NCBI GenBank assembly: GCA_029555415.1
Contig: JAKPSI010000018.1
Span: 62,001-126,000 of the forward strand
Direction: 5' to 3'
DNA from: Bacteroidota bacterium
Lineage (GTDB): Bacteria > Bacteroidota > Bacteroidia > Chitinophagales > Chitinophagaceae
Length of the DNA stretch: 64,000 nucleotides
Part shown: positions 15,698 through 24,753 of the stretch, one piece after another
Layout: each line of letters opens with the position of its first letter
Numbering within the stretch: the stretch's first letter is position 1
Program-made: the position numbers and the translations under genes
The notes under the pieces: model-generated
Seen by the model: only the letters and a program-made list of their open reading frames with translations
Told to the model about the DNA's origin: nothing
Databases searched by the model: none

Positions 15698-16249
15698 TTA
15701 GTTACCGGCCGGTTTAGTGGCGGGTGCTTTCTGCGCCTGCGGTACGTTCACTTTCAGTTTAGCAGCTACTTGCAGGATGATATCATCACCTTCGGGTGCT
15801 ACGAGGAATGCTTCCTTATTGAATACGTGCGTATAACCTTTTTCTTTGGCAACCGCTTTGATCGCATCATACACTTTAGTGTAGATGGGTTTCAGCAGTT
15901 CATTTTGCTTTGCTTCAGAAGCCTGCTGAACGATGGATTGCCAGTTCTGGATCTGATAGATCAGGGTCGGCAGTTCTTCACCGATCTGTTTGCGAACGGC
16001 AGCTGGAGTGTGCAGGCTGTCGCGGTACATACTGTCCTTGCGCTGATATTCACCAACGATATAAGCGTACTGGGGATTCAGGGAGTCTGTCTGGTATTTT
16101 TCCATCAGCGAATCGATCTTCGCTGTTTCAGGCATCAGGCCAACCATGTTGTCTACGCTGATGTAACCCAGTTTCACGCCCTGTGCATGTGTGTTCGTTG
16201 AAAATGCCAGGCCAAGGGCCACCAACGCAACGGTAAAGATTTTTTTCAT
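15698..16249 (-). CDS. OmpH/Skp family periplasmic chaperone (second copy)
   Basis: A 183-residue secreted protein with signal peptide MKKIFTVALVALGLAFSTNTHA. The opening GVKLGYISVDNMVGLMPETAKIDSLMEKY and closing VAKEKGYTHVFNKEAFLVAPEGDDI match the OmpH/Skp family, with a charged helical middle. It lacks part of the long tentacle sequence of its neighbour. The C-terminus is a Pro/Ala/Lys tail. Skp-type chaperones escort unfolded outer-membrane proteins to the Bam complex. It follows bamA and the other ompH gene. Confidence 0.88.
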   Translation of the reverse strand: MKKIFTVALVALGLAFSTNTHAQGVKLGYISVDNMVGLMPETAKIDSLMEKYQTDSLNPQYAYIVGEYQRKDSMYRDSLHTPAAVRKQIGEELPTLIYQIQNWQSIVQQASEAKQNELLKPIYTKVYDAIKAVAKEKGYTHVFNKEAFLVAPEGDDIILQVAAKLKVNVPQAQKAPATKPAGN

Positions 16250-16269
16250 TTGTTAAGTTTTGTAATTGC

Positions 16270-16289
16270 TTGTTAGATTCTATTTAAGG
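16270..16289 (-). promoter_or_regulatory. 20-bp element resembling 13565-13584
   Basis: TTGTTAGATTCTATTTAAGG lies 20 bp before the second ompH start. It matches the lipoprotein upstream element at 17 of 20 positions. The shared position before two envelope genes suggests a common regulatory role, which is inference. Confidence 0.35.
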
Positions 16290-16345
16290 ATCACAGGTTG
16301 CCTGATTTTACCGGATCGGACCTCCTTATGATATATTTAACGATT

Positions 16346-16858
16346 CTATTTCACCCCCAGTTCTTTCAGCACATCTTCGCTCTTGTCCAGTTTGGGGTCG
16401 GCAAAGATAATGGTAATTCCTTCACTTTTATCCAGCACGAAGTCATAACCGCGCTGTACGGAGATCTTCTGTACGGCGTTGTACACCTTGTCCTGTATCG
16501 GTTTGATCAGTTCCTGACGTTTCTTGAACAGATCTCCCTCAAAACCAAAGCGTTTCCGCTGCAGGTCGCGCAGGTCCTTCTCTTTATTGAACAGCTGGTC
16601 TTCCCTTTTTTTCTTCAATTCATCGCTGAGCATTACCTGTTCAGCCTCATAGTCCTTGTACATCTTGTCCAGCTCGGCTTGTTTTGCATCAATTTCTTTC
16701 TGCCAGTCGGCCGCTACCCCATCCAGTTGTTTCTGAGCATCCTTGTACTCGGGCATCTTGTCAAGGATATAACGGGTATCAATAATCGCATATTTCTGCG
16801 CCTGTGCGCTGGCGGCGAACAGCATGATACTGAGCGCGGCTACAATTATCTTTTTCAT
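16346..16858 (-). CDS. OmpH/Skp family periplasmic chaperone (first copy)
   Basis: A 170-residue Skp-like chaperone with signal peptide MKKIIVAALSIMLFAASAQA. It opens with KYAIIDTRYILDKMPEYKDAQKQLD and has a long charged coiled coil rich in Lys/Glu (residues about 45-125). It closes with SVQRGYDFVLDKSEGITIIFADPKLDKSEDVL. It lies 39 bp downstream of bamA and is surely cotranscribed with it, supplying substrates for outer-membrane insertion. Confidence 0.93.
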   Translation of the reverse strand: MKKIIVAALSIMLFAASAQAQKYAIIDTRYILDKMPEYKDAQKQLDGVAADWQKEIDAKQAELDKMYKDYEAEQVMLSDELKKKREDQLFNKEKDLRDLQRKRFGFEGDLFKKRQELIKPIQDKVYNAVQKISVQRGYDFVLDKSEGITIIFADPKLDKSEDVLKELGVK

Positions 16859-16897
16859 GGTGAAGGGTTTAAAATGTTGAGTCAGATAAATTACGAT

Positions 16898-19630
16898 TTA
16901 TTCAGGTTCGAAGCCCAGCATGAAGGTGAAGCGTGATGCTCCTTTCAGGCCGGTCTGTCCCGGTTGCAGCCTGTCGATACCCACACCATAATCAAATCCG
17001 AGCAAGCCGAACATCGGCAGGTAGAAACGCATACCCACACCTGCACTGCGGCGGAGACGGAAAGGATTATAGTTCTTGAAATCATACCAGCCATTCGCCG
17101 CTTCAAAGAATGTCAGCGCATAAATGGTACTGCTCGGATTCGTAACCAGCGGGAAACGCATTTCCAACTGATATTTATTGAAGAGCGTAAAGAACTTGCT
17201 TGCACTTTGCTGATCAGGATTCACGGTCGGATCCGAAGATTCGTACACAGGATAACCGCGCTGCGCGATGATATCATAACCGAGCAGACCGAAGTTATTG
17301 GTCAGACCGGCATCACCCACCTGGAAGCGTTCGAACGGAGAGTAATCCAGTTTGCGGTTGTAACGGCCCATGAATCCGTATTTGGCAGCGATCTTCAGCA
17401 CGAACTGGCGGTTGTGATCCGCGCCCAGCGCTTTACCGATCGGCACATACCACTCGGCATTGAAACGCCATTTATGGTATTCCGGATTCTTGTAAGGATT
17501 GGAAGACGTGAGGATATCCTTGTTGAACAATGAATACGGAGGCGTGAACTGCACACTGGCCAGGAAGCTGGATCCGCCTTTCGGGAAGATCGGATCGAAC
17601 ACGGAAGAACGCTGCAGCGCGATCTTGAAGCTGAGGTTATTGGACGGTCCGTTGCTCAGGCCCTGGAAGATCGGATAGTTCGCCAGTACATAACGGGTAT
17701 AGCTTGCGGTATACACCAAACTGAAATAGTCATCCGGCCATTTCAATTGCTTACCCATCGCAACCGAGATACTCGTTGCTTTGAGGAAGTTGGTATCGGA
17801 ACGCGCTTTGTCGATACGACCCGTGAAAGGATCGAATGCGTTGGAATATTTACTGCTGTTGAAACCGATGGTGAGTGAATTCCTTTTCTTACCACCAAGC
17901 CAGGGCTCCGTGAAAGAGAAGTTGTAAGAACGGTAGGCTTTACCGTTCGACTGCATACGCAAACTCAGTTTCTGTCCGTCACCTGTCGGCAAGGGATCCC
18001 ATGCTGATTTCTTCCAGATATTCTTTATGGAGAAGTTGTTGAACGTAACACCCAGTGTACCGGTCAAACCAACACCACCACCCCAACCGGCGGAAAGCTC
18101 CAGCTGGTCAGCGGATTTTTCTTCCAGTTTCCAGTTGATGTCAACCGTACCATCATCCGCATTCGGCACTACACCGGGGTTGATGGTTTCCTGATTGAAA
18201 TATTGCAGGTTCGCCAACTCGCGCTGGGAACGGATCAGATCCGAACGGCTGAACAGTTCACCGGGAATGGTGCGCAGTTCACGGCGGATCACATAGTCCT
18301 TCGTTTTATCATTACCCGCGATGGTCACGTTCTTGATACGTGCCTGCGGACCTTCCGAGATACGGATCTCGTGATCGATAGTATCATTGTACACTGCGGT
18401 CTCGATCGGCTCTACGTGGAAGAACAGATAACCGTCATCCATGTACAGTCCGCTCACATCACCACCTTCCTGGCTCAGCTGTTTACCCAGGCGTTTATTG
18501 AGGATATCGATATTGTAGATATCACCTTTGTTGATGCCCAGCAGCAGGTTCAGTGTGGAGTCAGGATATTTCGTGTTACCCTTCCAAACGATGTTGCCGA
18601 AATAATAACGGTGTCCTTCTTCCACTTTCAGGTCCACATTCAGGTTGCCGTTCTTCGCGAGGTATTGCGTATCCGCAACGATCTGCGCGTCACGGTAACC
18701 GTTGGAGTTGTAATACTCCAGCACTTTATCCTTGTCTTCTTCGTATTTCTTGGGATCGAATTTAGCCGCAGCGAAAGGCTTGAAGCGGAACCAGGGATCC
18801 AGTACGCGCTTGGTTTTGCTGATGGTCAGGAAACCCCAATCCTTGAAGTATTGACTGACGCTGTATTTCTTTTGTGTGCCGTAAGGGCTGGTTTCTGTAG
18901 TGGGTTTGAAGGTCAGTTTCCCCATTTCCTTTGTCCCCTTCATCTGCTTTTTCAGCTTGAGACCATCCAGGTTCTCGTTGCCGTAGAAGCTCACCGCATT
19001 GATGCGGACCTTCGCACCTTTATCCACGTAGATGTCCATAGCATTGGAGTTCACGTAGAAGGAATCCGGCTTTTCTTCGATCCGCACTTTCACGTTCTGA
19101 TAGCCTTTCTCCGTATAGTACTTGGTGGTTACTTCAACGATGTTGCGGCGTGTATTCTCGGTGATGATCGTTTGTTTGGTGAGACCGATCTTACCCTGCA
19201 GGTCCTCAACATCTGTTTTCTTGATGCCAATGAATTTGAAATTGCCGAGGCGGGGACGTTCCGTTACCGCGATCTCGATGCTCACACGGTCGTCTTCGAT
19301 CTTCGTGACATAGATCTGAACGTTGGAAAAGAATTTCTGGCGCCAGAGATTCGCAATGGCTTTGGAGAAATTATCATTACCCGGGTGTGTGAATTTGTCG
19401 CCGGTGTTCAGTCCCGCAATAGAGAGCACGATGGAAGTATCCAGGTGTTTGATACCGGTGATCGTTACATCAGCGATCGTGTATTCTTTAGGAAGACGTG
19501 CGTCTTTCCAGGCCTGTAATTTGGGGTCGAATGAGGTGGGCTTGGTGGTATCTTCCTGAGCATGGACCGTAGAAACGGAAGCCAACACAGTCGTCACAAT
19601 AACACAAAACCGGAGTATAAATCTTTGCAT
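16898..19630 (-). CDS. bamA: Outer-membrane protein assembly factor BamA
   Basis: A 910-residue outer-membrane protein: signal peptide to about residue 24 (VHA/QED), five POTRA domains to about 480 (repeats such as YTIADVTITGIKHLDTSIVLSIAGL and RIKNVTIAGNDKTKDYVIRRELRTIPGE), then a 16-strand barrel. The barrel holds GWGGGVGLTGTLGVTFNNFS and the late block LEMRFPLVTNPSSTIYALTFFEAANGW. The last strand ends FTFMLGFEPE, so three residues follow the aromatic beta-signal. It inserts beta-barrel proteins. It lies between uppS and two Skp genes. Confidence 0.95.
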   Translation of the reverse strand: MQRFILRFCVIVTTVLASVSTVHAQEDTTKPTSFDPKLQAWKDARLPKEYTIADVTITGIKHLDTSIVLSIAGLNTGDKFTHPGNDNFSKAIANLWRQKFFSNVQIYVTKIEDDRVSIEIAVTERPRLGNFKFIGIKKTDVEDLQGKIGLTKQTIITENTRRNIVEVTTKYYTEKGYQNVKVRIEEKPDSFYVNSNAMDIYVDKGAKVRINAVSFYGNENLDGLKLKKQMKGTKEMGKLTFKPTTETSPYGTQKKYSVSQYFKDWGFLTISKTKRVLDPWFRFKPFAAAKFDPKKYEEDKDKVLEYYNSNGYRDAQIVADTQYLAKNGNLNVDLKVEEGHRYYFGNIVWKGNTKYPDSTLNLLLGINKGDIYNIDILNKRLGKQLSQEGGDVSGLYMDDGYLFFHVEPIETAVYNDTIDHEIRISEGPQARIKNVTIAGNDKTKDYVIRRELRTIPGELFSRSDLIRSQRELANLQYFNQETINPGVVPNADDGTVDINWKLEEKSADQLELSAGWGGGVGLTGTLGVTFNNFSIKNIWKKSAWDPLPTGDGQKLSLRMQSNGKAYRSYNFSFTEPWLGGKKRNSLTIGFNSSKYSNAFDPFTGRIDKARSDTNFLKATSISVAMGKQLKWPDDYFSLVYTASYTRYVLANYPIFQGLSNGPSNNLSFKIALQRSSVFDPIFPKGGSSFLASVQFTPPYSLFNKDILTSSNPYKNPEYHKWRFNAEWYVPIGKALGADHNRQFVLKIAAKYGFMGRYNRKLDYSPFERFQVGDAGLTNNFGLLGYDIIAQRGYPVYESSDPTVNPDQQSASKFFTLFNKYQLEMRFPLVTNPSSTIYALTFFEAANGWYDFKNYNPFRLRRSAGVGMRFYLPMFGLLGFDYGVGIDRLQPGQTGLKGASRFTFMLGFEPE

Positions 19631-19822
19631 GGTTGATTGTTCAAGTCGGTCTGAAAATGACCGGAAGGGCCTTACCTCTTCATTGTCAGGCTTTCCGCTT
19701 CAGGTTGCGGCGCAAAATAACGGTAAATATTTGAAGTGTTTGTTAAAACGGGGCTCCCAAAAGGGGCTTTGGCCATAAAATAAAAAAAAGGGAAATGCAG
19801 GGGAAGAATGATCAGATATTAA

Positions 19823-20584
19823 TCACTGATTTACAGTGCTTTCCGTGATCTGGTCGCTGGTCTTTCCATAGCGCCTTTCGCGGCCCTGAAAATCGACGAT
19901 GGCCTCGTACAGGTTTTCCTTGCGGAAATCAGGCCAGCGGACGTTGGTGAAGTAGAGTTCGGCATAGGCCAGTTGGTACAGCAGGAAATTGCTGATCCGG
20001 TATTCTCCGCTGGTGCGGATCATGAGTTCGGGGTCAGGAAAATCGCCGGTGCAGAGGAATTGCTGCAGGGTATTCTGGTCGATCTGTTCCGGGTCGAGGT
20101 GACCGGCTTTGACTTCTTTGGCGATATTCTTCACGGCGTTCAGCAGTTCCCAGCGGCCGCTGTAGCTGAGGGCCATGATGAGCTGCAGACCGGTATTATC
20201 TTTCGTAAAGTCAAGCGCCTCCTTCAATTCAGCCCTTGCCGATTCCGGCAGCATCTGCATATCACCGATCACATGGAGACGGATATTGTTCTTATCGAGG
20301 CTTTCCACTTCCTTACGGATGGTGCTCACCAGCAGTTCCATCAGACCCATCACTTCATATTCCGGACGGTCCCAGTTTTCAGTAGAGAAAGCATAAAGTG
20401 TAAGATATTCCACACCCAGTTCAGCGCAGCCTTCCACGATGTTGCGTACACTTTCCACACCGTGAAAATGGCCGAAAAGCCTGTCCTGGCCCTGTTCTTT
20501 GGCCCAGCGGCCGTTACCATCCATGATGATGGCGATATGGCGCGGAAGCCTGGACTTGTCTATTTTTTCGAGGAGCTGGGACAT
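19823..20584 (-). CDS. uppS: Isoprenyl (undecaprenyl) diphosphate synthase
   Basis: A 253-residue cis-prenyltransferase making undecaprenyl diphosphate, the lipid carrier for wall and surface sugars. HIAIIMDGNGRWAKEQG contains catalytic Asp22. GHFHGVESVRNIVEGC, LTLYAFSTENWDRP, and the C-terminal PDPELMIRTSGEYRISNFLLYQLAYAELYF are hallmark blocks. The ATG at 20584 was preferred over the longer frame because a -7 element and terminator lie just upstream. BamA follows. Confidence 0.95.
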   Translation of the reverse strand: MSQLLEKIDKSRLPRHIAIIMDGNGRWAKEQGQDRLFGHFHGVESVRNIVEGCAELGVEYLTLYAFSTENWDRPEYEVMGLMELLVSTIRKEVESLDKNNIRLHVIGDMQMLPESARAELKEALDFTKDNTGLQLIMALSYSGRWELLNAVKNIAKEVKAGHLDPEQIDQNTLQQFLCTGDFPDPELMIRTSGEYRISNFLLYQLAYAELYFTNVRWPDFRKENLYEAIVDFQGRERRYGKTSDQITESTVNQ

Positions 20585-20606
20585 AGTGGTAATTCCAAAC
20601 AATATG

Positions 20607-20614
20607 CAAAGGTA
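20607..20614 (-). promoter_or_regulatory. Predicted -7 element of uppS-bamA
   Basis: TACCTTTG on the minus strand, an exact TAnnTTTG match, 23 bp before the uppS start. It abuts the T-tract of the terminator at 20615-20648, so termination of the upstream gene and initiation for uppS are almost superposed. Confidence 0.55.
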
Positions 20615-20648
20615 CAAAAAACATAACCCGGGGCAATCCCGGGTTATG
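20615..20648 (-). terminator. Rho-independent terminator between DUF2541-like gene and uppS
   Basis: CATAACCCGGG and CCCGGGTTATG form an 11-bp perfect stem around GCAAT, followed on the minus strand by six T. Confidence 0.88.
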
Positions 20649-20671
20649 ACTTCAGTTATTTGAAAGGGATA

Positions 20672-21076
20672 TTATCTTTTCCCCCATACCGCTACCCTGG
20701 CTTTACCGCGGAGGAATCCCTTGGTTTCATACCAGAATTCGATCTTGCGCAAATGCCGGAGTCCGCCATCAAGATCGATCACACGGCTTTCTCCTCCCTG
20801 AGGGATATGTGTACGGAGTGAAACATCCTGCACACTGCCGTTGTCAAAATGCACTTTCATATCATACACTTTCAATGGACCGTCCGTGATCCTGAGTTTT
20901 AGCTGACGGAAGTCGTCCTTCAGGTCTCCAAAAAGGATCACATCATGGTCCACTCCGAAGCCCACTTGCTTATCGGCAATGAATCTCCAGGGACCGGCAA
21001 CCGGTTTTGTGTTCGTGCTTAATGTGGTGAAACTGAATAACAAAACAGTACTGAGCATCAGTAAGATCGGGCGCAT
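20672..21076 (-). CDS. Small secreted beta-sheet protein, DUF2541-like
   Basis: A 134-residue protein with a signal peptide (MRPILLMLSTVLLFSFTTLS). The mature part is WRFIADKQVGFGVDHDVI, LRITDGPLKVYDMKVHFDNGSVQDV and LRKIEFWYETKGFLRGKARVAVWGKR. This resembles DUF2541-type small periplasmic proteins with a beta-sandwich; function unknown. It is flanked by terminators on both sides (21260 and 20622), so it is probably monocistronic. Confidence 0.65.
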   Translation of the reverse strand: MRPILLMLSTVLLFSFTTLSTNTKPVAGPWRFIADKQVGFGVDHDVILFGDLKDDFRQLKLRITDGPLKVYDMKVHFDNGSVQDVSLRTHIPQGGESRVIDLDGGLRHLRKIEFWYETKGFLRGKARVAVWGKR

Positions 21077-21446
21077 AGATAAGGGGTTTAAGTTTAATGG
21101 AAAGAAGCTATAGTTCTTTGAGTATCGTGTTTTTTGTTTCCTTTTGAATGCAAACAGGATCCAAAGTTTAATCCGGTTTATAGGCCGCCGTATGTGATTT
21201 GACCCAATATGATTCTGAAGATAAAAACATAATTCAAAAGATCAAACTCATGCACAAAAAAAGCCCCGGCGTTGCTGCCGGGGCTTTATACAAATCGGTT
21301 TGAATTAAAATTTTGAACAGGTTGAAGGTATGTTGCCTTCTTCTCCCGTGATCATTTCTGCTGCTTTAAGTTATAACAAATAGTACTTGGTTGTAATAGG
21401 ATTGAGGGTTTCCATGTAATAGCAACAATGCTGTGACAAACGGGAA
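21077..21446. other. 370-bp intergenic region
   Basis: The longest gap between genes. It holds the terminator at 21260-21287 and otherwise AT-rich sequence with no convincing ORF, RNA gene or palindrome. The part between 21288 and 21446 is the probable 3' untranslated region of the DUF6089 gene. The part 21077-21250 should hold the promoter of the DUF2541-like gene, but no clear TAnnTTTG was found. Confidence 0.6.
21253..21287 (-). terminator. Rho-independent terminator after the DUF6089 gene
   Basis: AAAGCCCCGGC, loop GTTGCT, GCCGGGGCTTT. The minus-strand side carries a seven-T tract, so it mainly acts leftward, 160 bp after the DUF6089 stop. Confidence 0.88.
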
Positions 21447-22301
21447 TTACTTGCTGGTCGGGCATTTGTAAGACTGCAGGTTAAAGCTCAGCGTAAAGAG
21501 TGCTGTTACGAACTGATCTTTTTGTCTGCTGTTGCCCCGCTGGATGCCGGGTTTACCGATCGGTGTGCCGACTTCATAAGAACGATCGCTCAATAATGCC
21601 GCATTGGAAACGGAACCGTCCGGATTCAGCGGGAAGATATTGGGATCGACATAAGTTGTGCTCACATCATCCAGATAATCAGTATTGGTGAAGCGGTACA
21701 GGATCTCAAAACCCACGTTCATGCGCTCATTCAGCGCATATTTGAAACCGCCTCCGAAAGGAATACTCAGCGCCATGGTGCTGTATTGCTTGCGACCTGC
21801 CACGATGCCTTGTCCTTCTGTTCCGAGCGGACGCAGATAGATCTTTTGTCCGCGCAGATACGCGTACGGATCATAACTGAATACCCCCGCGCCTAATGTG
21901 ATATAAGGCGTGAAGTTGAAGCCGGGTTCACCGGGCATGAAGCGGAAGAAATTGAAATCGCCCTGCAGTGCCAGTTCCCATACATTGGTATTGAAACTGA
22001 GATTGCGGTGAAGCATGTAATCATTATACGTGTTGTATTTATCGGAATAACCGAGACGCGCATAAGTAGCGCCCACACGTAACGCGATATAATTGCTGAA
22101 GTTCTTGCGGAAGAAAAAACTGGCTGCCATCTTGGGGCGGTTCAGGTGTGCACGGGTGTCAAGATCACCGAAATAATGGCCGGCGCCGATACCGATACCG
22201 AATTCACCTTCCTGTGAAATAGCATCCTGTGCCAGCAGTTCCTGACCAGAAAAACTCAATCCCATCCATACCGTGAACACGGCGATCATCCTTTTCATCA
22301 T
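21447..22301 (-). CDS. DUF6089 family outer-membrane beta-barrel protein
   Basis: A 284-residue secreted protein with signal peptide ending near ELLAQ. The mature part has about eight to ten amphipathic strands (FGIGIGAGHYFGDLD, ALRVGATYARLGYSD, FTPYITLGAGVFSYDP, FGGGFKYALNERMNVGFEILYRFT) and a final strand FVTALFTLSFNLQSYKC. It matches the DUF6089 family, which in Bacteroidota often sits near uppS and bamA. Function unknown; a small barrel in the outer membrane is likely. Confidence 0.82.
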   Translation of the reverse strand: MMKRMIAVFTVWMGLSFSGQELLAQDAISQEGEFGIGIGAGHYFGDLDTRAHLNRPKMAASFFFRKNFSNYIALRVGATYARLGYSDKYNTYNDYMLHRNLSFNTNVWELALQGDFNFFRFMPGEPGFNFTPYITLGAGVFSYDPYAYLRGQKIYLRPLGTEGQGIVAGRKQYSTMALSIPFGGGFKYALNERMNVGFEILYRFTNTDYLDDVSTTYVDPNIFPLNPDGSVSNAALLSDRSYEVGTPIGKPGIQRGNSRQKDQFVTALFTLSFNLQSYKCPTSK

Positions 22302-22370
22302 AGTCCAGAATTAAGAGTCGAATAACTAAGAACGCTAAAAGTACCTATTTTCTTTTATCGTCACCTCAAT

Positions 22371-23249
22371 TTAGTTCCGTTTGTCGAGGCCCCAGGTCAG
22401 CTTGTTCCGCAGTGTTTGAAGGAAATTGTTCTCGCTCAGCCTGACCAGTTTCACGCAGAAATTCTCTCTGCGGACGGCCAGCTGAACGGTCTTGTCGACC
22501 AGTTCACGTCTGGAATCCAGTGCGCAAATGATCTGATCGGCCCTGCTTTCGATCTCAAAGGAGATGATCGTATTATCGGGAACAACGATCGGCCTGACGT
22601 TCAGGTTATGCGGCGCGACCGGCGTGATGACGAAGCTGGCGGAATCCGGAAAAACGACCGGACCGTTGCAACTGAGTGAATAACCGGTGGAGCCGGTGGG
22701 TGTGGAAACGATGAGTCCGTCGGACCAGTAGGTATTCAGCAACTCACCATTGATATAGGTATGGATCTTGATCATGCTCGCCACATCACGTTTGTGAATG
22801 GCGAATTCATTGAGCGCGTAAGGCACACTGCCGAACATGGGGATATTCGCGTCGAGATGGATCAGGGTCCGTTTATCGACCACATAGGTCCTTTTGGCAA
22901 TGGCTTTCACGGCGGACTGCAACTCTTCATGACCGATACTGGCCAGGAAGCCGAGCCGTCCGAAATTGATACCCATGACCGCGATATCTTTTCCGCGGAT
23001 GAAACCAACGGTATCGAGTAAGGTACCATCACCACCGAGACTGATGATGAATTCCACTTCGGGGCCCAGGTCTTCCGCTTTTTCAAATGTGGTACTGTTG
23101 GCCGGAAGCCTGACCTTATCATTGATCTGTGTGAAATAATCCTTATAGATCACCGGTTCGATCTTCTGGTTCTCCAGTTCGTCGAAGAACAGCTGCACTT
23201 CCTGCAGTTGCGCTTCTTCCATCACCCGGCTGTAAATCGCTGCCTTCAT
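22371..23249 (-). CDS. nadK: NAD kinase
   Basis: A 292-residue cytosolic kinase phosphorylating NAD to NADP. The GGDGT motif is at 72-76, followed by NFGRLGFLA. NEFAIHKRD holds the conserved NE pair, and STPTGSTGYSLSCNGP is the C-terminal substrate loop. It lies 18 bp after the BamA/TamA-like gene in the leftward envelope block. Confidence 0.96.
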   Translation of the reverse strand: MKAAIYSRVMEEAQLQEVQLFFDELENQKIEPVIYKDYFTQINDKVRLPANSTTFEKAEDLGPEVEFIISLGGDGTLLDTVGFIRGKDIAVMGINFGRLGFLASIGHEELQSAVKAIAKRTYVVDKRTLIHLDANIPMFGSVPYALNEFAIHKRDVASMIKIHTYINGELLNTYWSDGLIVSTPTGSTGYSLSCNGPVVFPDSASFVITPVAPHNLNVRPIVVPDNTIISFEIESRADQIICALDSRRELVDKTVQLAVRRENFCVKLVRLSENNFLQTLRNKLTWGLDKRN

Positions 23250-23267
23250 TCCTTGTATTGATTGTTA

Positions 23268-24725
23268 CTACTTGTGGTGTAAAAATAGGCCGTTTTGCCC
23301 TAACTGGTTAAAGGTCCATTCCAGTTTGATGGTATAATCATAGAACGTGAGGATATCCAGTCCGATACCGCCGGAGAACAATACCTTATTGGAGAGGCTG
23401 TTCGCGCCGGGGTTCTCATTGTATACATATCCTGCATTGCCGTAGATCTTGCCGAAAACACGCAGGGGTGTGATGCAGCCGCCATGGCCTTTATAAGCGG
23501 GTGTCCGGAATTTAGTACTGAATAATTCACGGACCAGTGCTGCTTTGAAGATGCCGCCTGCAACACCGTCGATGACATAGTATTCATACCCCTGGATGAA
23601 ATCATCATATCCGAGCAGGCGACTGCTGAAATAAGGTTGTTTGAATGGTGCTTTGATGATACCGAAGCCGCTCATTGCCGCGAATGTATGTTTGGCCACG
23701 GGCCAGTAAGCGGAGGCCTTGGTCATGACCTGAAAAACATGACTACGCTTATTGAATCCGCGCTGTGAGATGCTGAATTCAGCGGCATATCCTTTCGTCG
23801 GGTAAGGATTGAAATCAAGATCGGAATAGGAAAGTCCGTAATAGAGTTCAGGGAATGTGAGATAGGAACTGTTCTTCTTGAAATAATTCGGGTTCAGGTC
23901 GAGGATCGTGTCCTTGACATTTTCATTGGTGACCATCAATCCGAAACGATGTATCGTTTTGATAGCGGGGCGGAAAGTGATCTCGCCTTTGACCCAGGTG
24001 AAGTTGCGGATATAGCGGTCAGCTCGCAGGAAGGCCTGCTTGTTCCGGATCGTATTATAATTCACTTCCCGGTTCTTGCCGGTGGAGAAACCGATGTTGG
24101 CACCCCATCTGAGGCGGTGATCGATGTAGAGCCGGTCGTAACGGAATGACAATTGCTTGGTATAGCCGTTGAGCATCCAGATCTGCAATTTATCATTGAA
24201 GCCTGTGGTGTTGTTATCGATGAGTTTCACGCCATAGTTCACGCGGTTGAAACTGCCGTCATGTTTCACCAGCCATTCATTGAGGTTACGGTCTACCGGT
24301 TTGAAATAAGGCATCGGAAAAACATACCAGCGTTCTTTTACAGTGACCAGTACATCCACATCATGATCAACGATACTTTTCAGCGTGACCTGTGCGTCCT
24401 GGAACAGGGCGGTATTCATGAGCAGACGGCGTGCGTTATCGAATTGTCCCACGATATCCTGCAAGCGCATGGTTTCGCCGGATGTAAAAGGGATCTCGCG
24501 GAGGATGATGACCGGTTTCGTTTTTCGGTTCCCGGCGATGACGATGTTGCGGATGGTGAAACCGGATGCATGTCCGGTATTCGTGCGTTCGAATGATACG
24601 GTTTCGCCTCCGGGACTTGCGGAATTGTCCTGAGCCAGCAGCTGAAGGCCCAGCAGGCATGATATGATCAATCCTATATGATATTTTGAAAACACCCGTC
24701 CCATCAGCTTTACAAGATAGACCAA
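23268..24725 (-). CDS. Small BamA/TamA-like outer-membrane protein
   Basis: A 485-residue protein: signal peptide ending near QLLAQ, one or two POTRA-like modules (FTIRNIVIAGNRKTKPVIILREIPFTSGE and AQVTLKSIVDHDVDVLVTVKERW, to about residue 140), then a 16-strand surface-antigen barrel with YPTKGYAAEFSISQRGF and FSSRLLGYDDFIQGYEYYVIDG. It is much shorter than BamA at 16898 and is probably a paralogue for a specific substrate or for lipid/adhesin export. An internal ATG at 24701 is an alternative start. Confidence 0.82.
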   Translation of the reverse strand: MVYLVKLMGRVFSKYHIGLIISCLLGLQLLAQDNSASPGGETVSFERTNTGHASGFTIRNIVIAGNRKTKPVIILREIPFTSGETMRLQDIVGQFDNARRLLMNTALFQDAQVTLKSIVDHDVDVLVTVKERWYVFPMPYFKPVDRNLNEWLVKHDGSFNRVNYGVKLIDNNTTGFNDKLQIWMLNGYTKQLSFRYDRLYIDHRLRWGANIGFSTGKNREVNYNTIRNKQAFLRADRYIRNFTWVKGEITFRPAIKTIHRFGLMVTNENVKDTILDLNPNYFKKNSSYLTFPELYYGLSYSDLDFNPYPTKGYAAEFSISQRGFNKRSHVFQVMTKASAYWPVAKHTFAAMSGFGIIKAPFKQPYFSSRLLGYDDFIQGYEYYVIDGVAGGIFKAALVRELFSTKFRTPAYKGHGGCITPLRVFGKIYGNAGYVYNENPGANSLSNKVLFSGGIGLDILTFYDYTIKLEWTFNQLGQNGLFLHHK

Positions 24726-24753
24726 TTAAGTGATGAAGCGCGATCCGGCAGGG

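Noticed and set aside
18203-19519. 438-codon open frame on the plus strand
   Set aside because: It lies wholly antisense to bamA, and its translation is rich in His, Phe, Ile, Val and Asp with no domain pattern. This is the shadow of the coding frame opposite.
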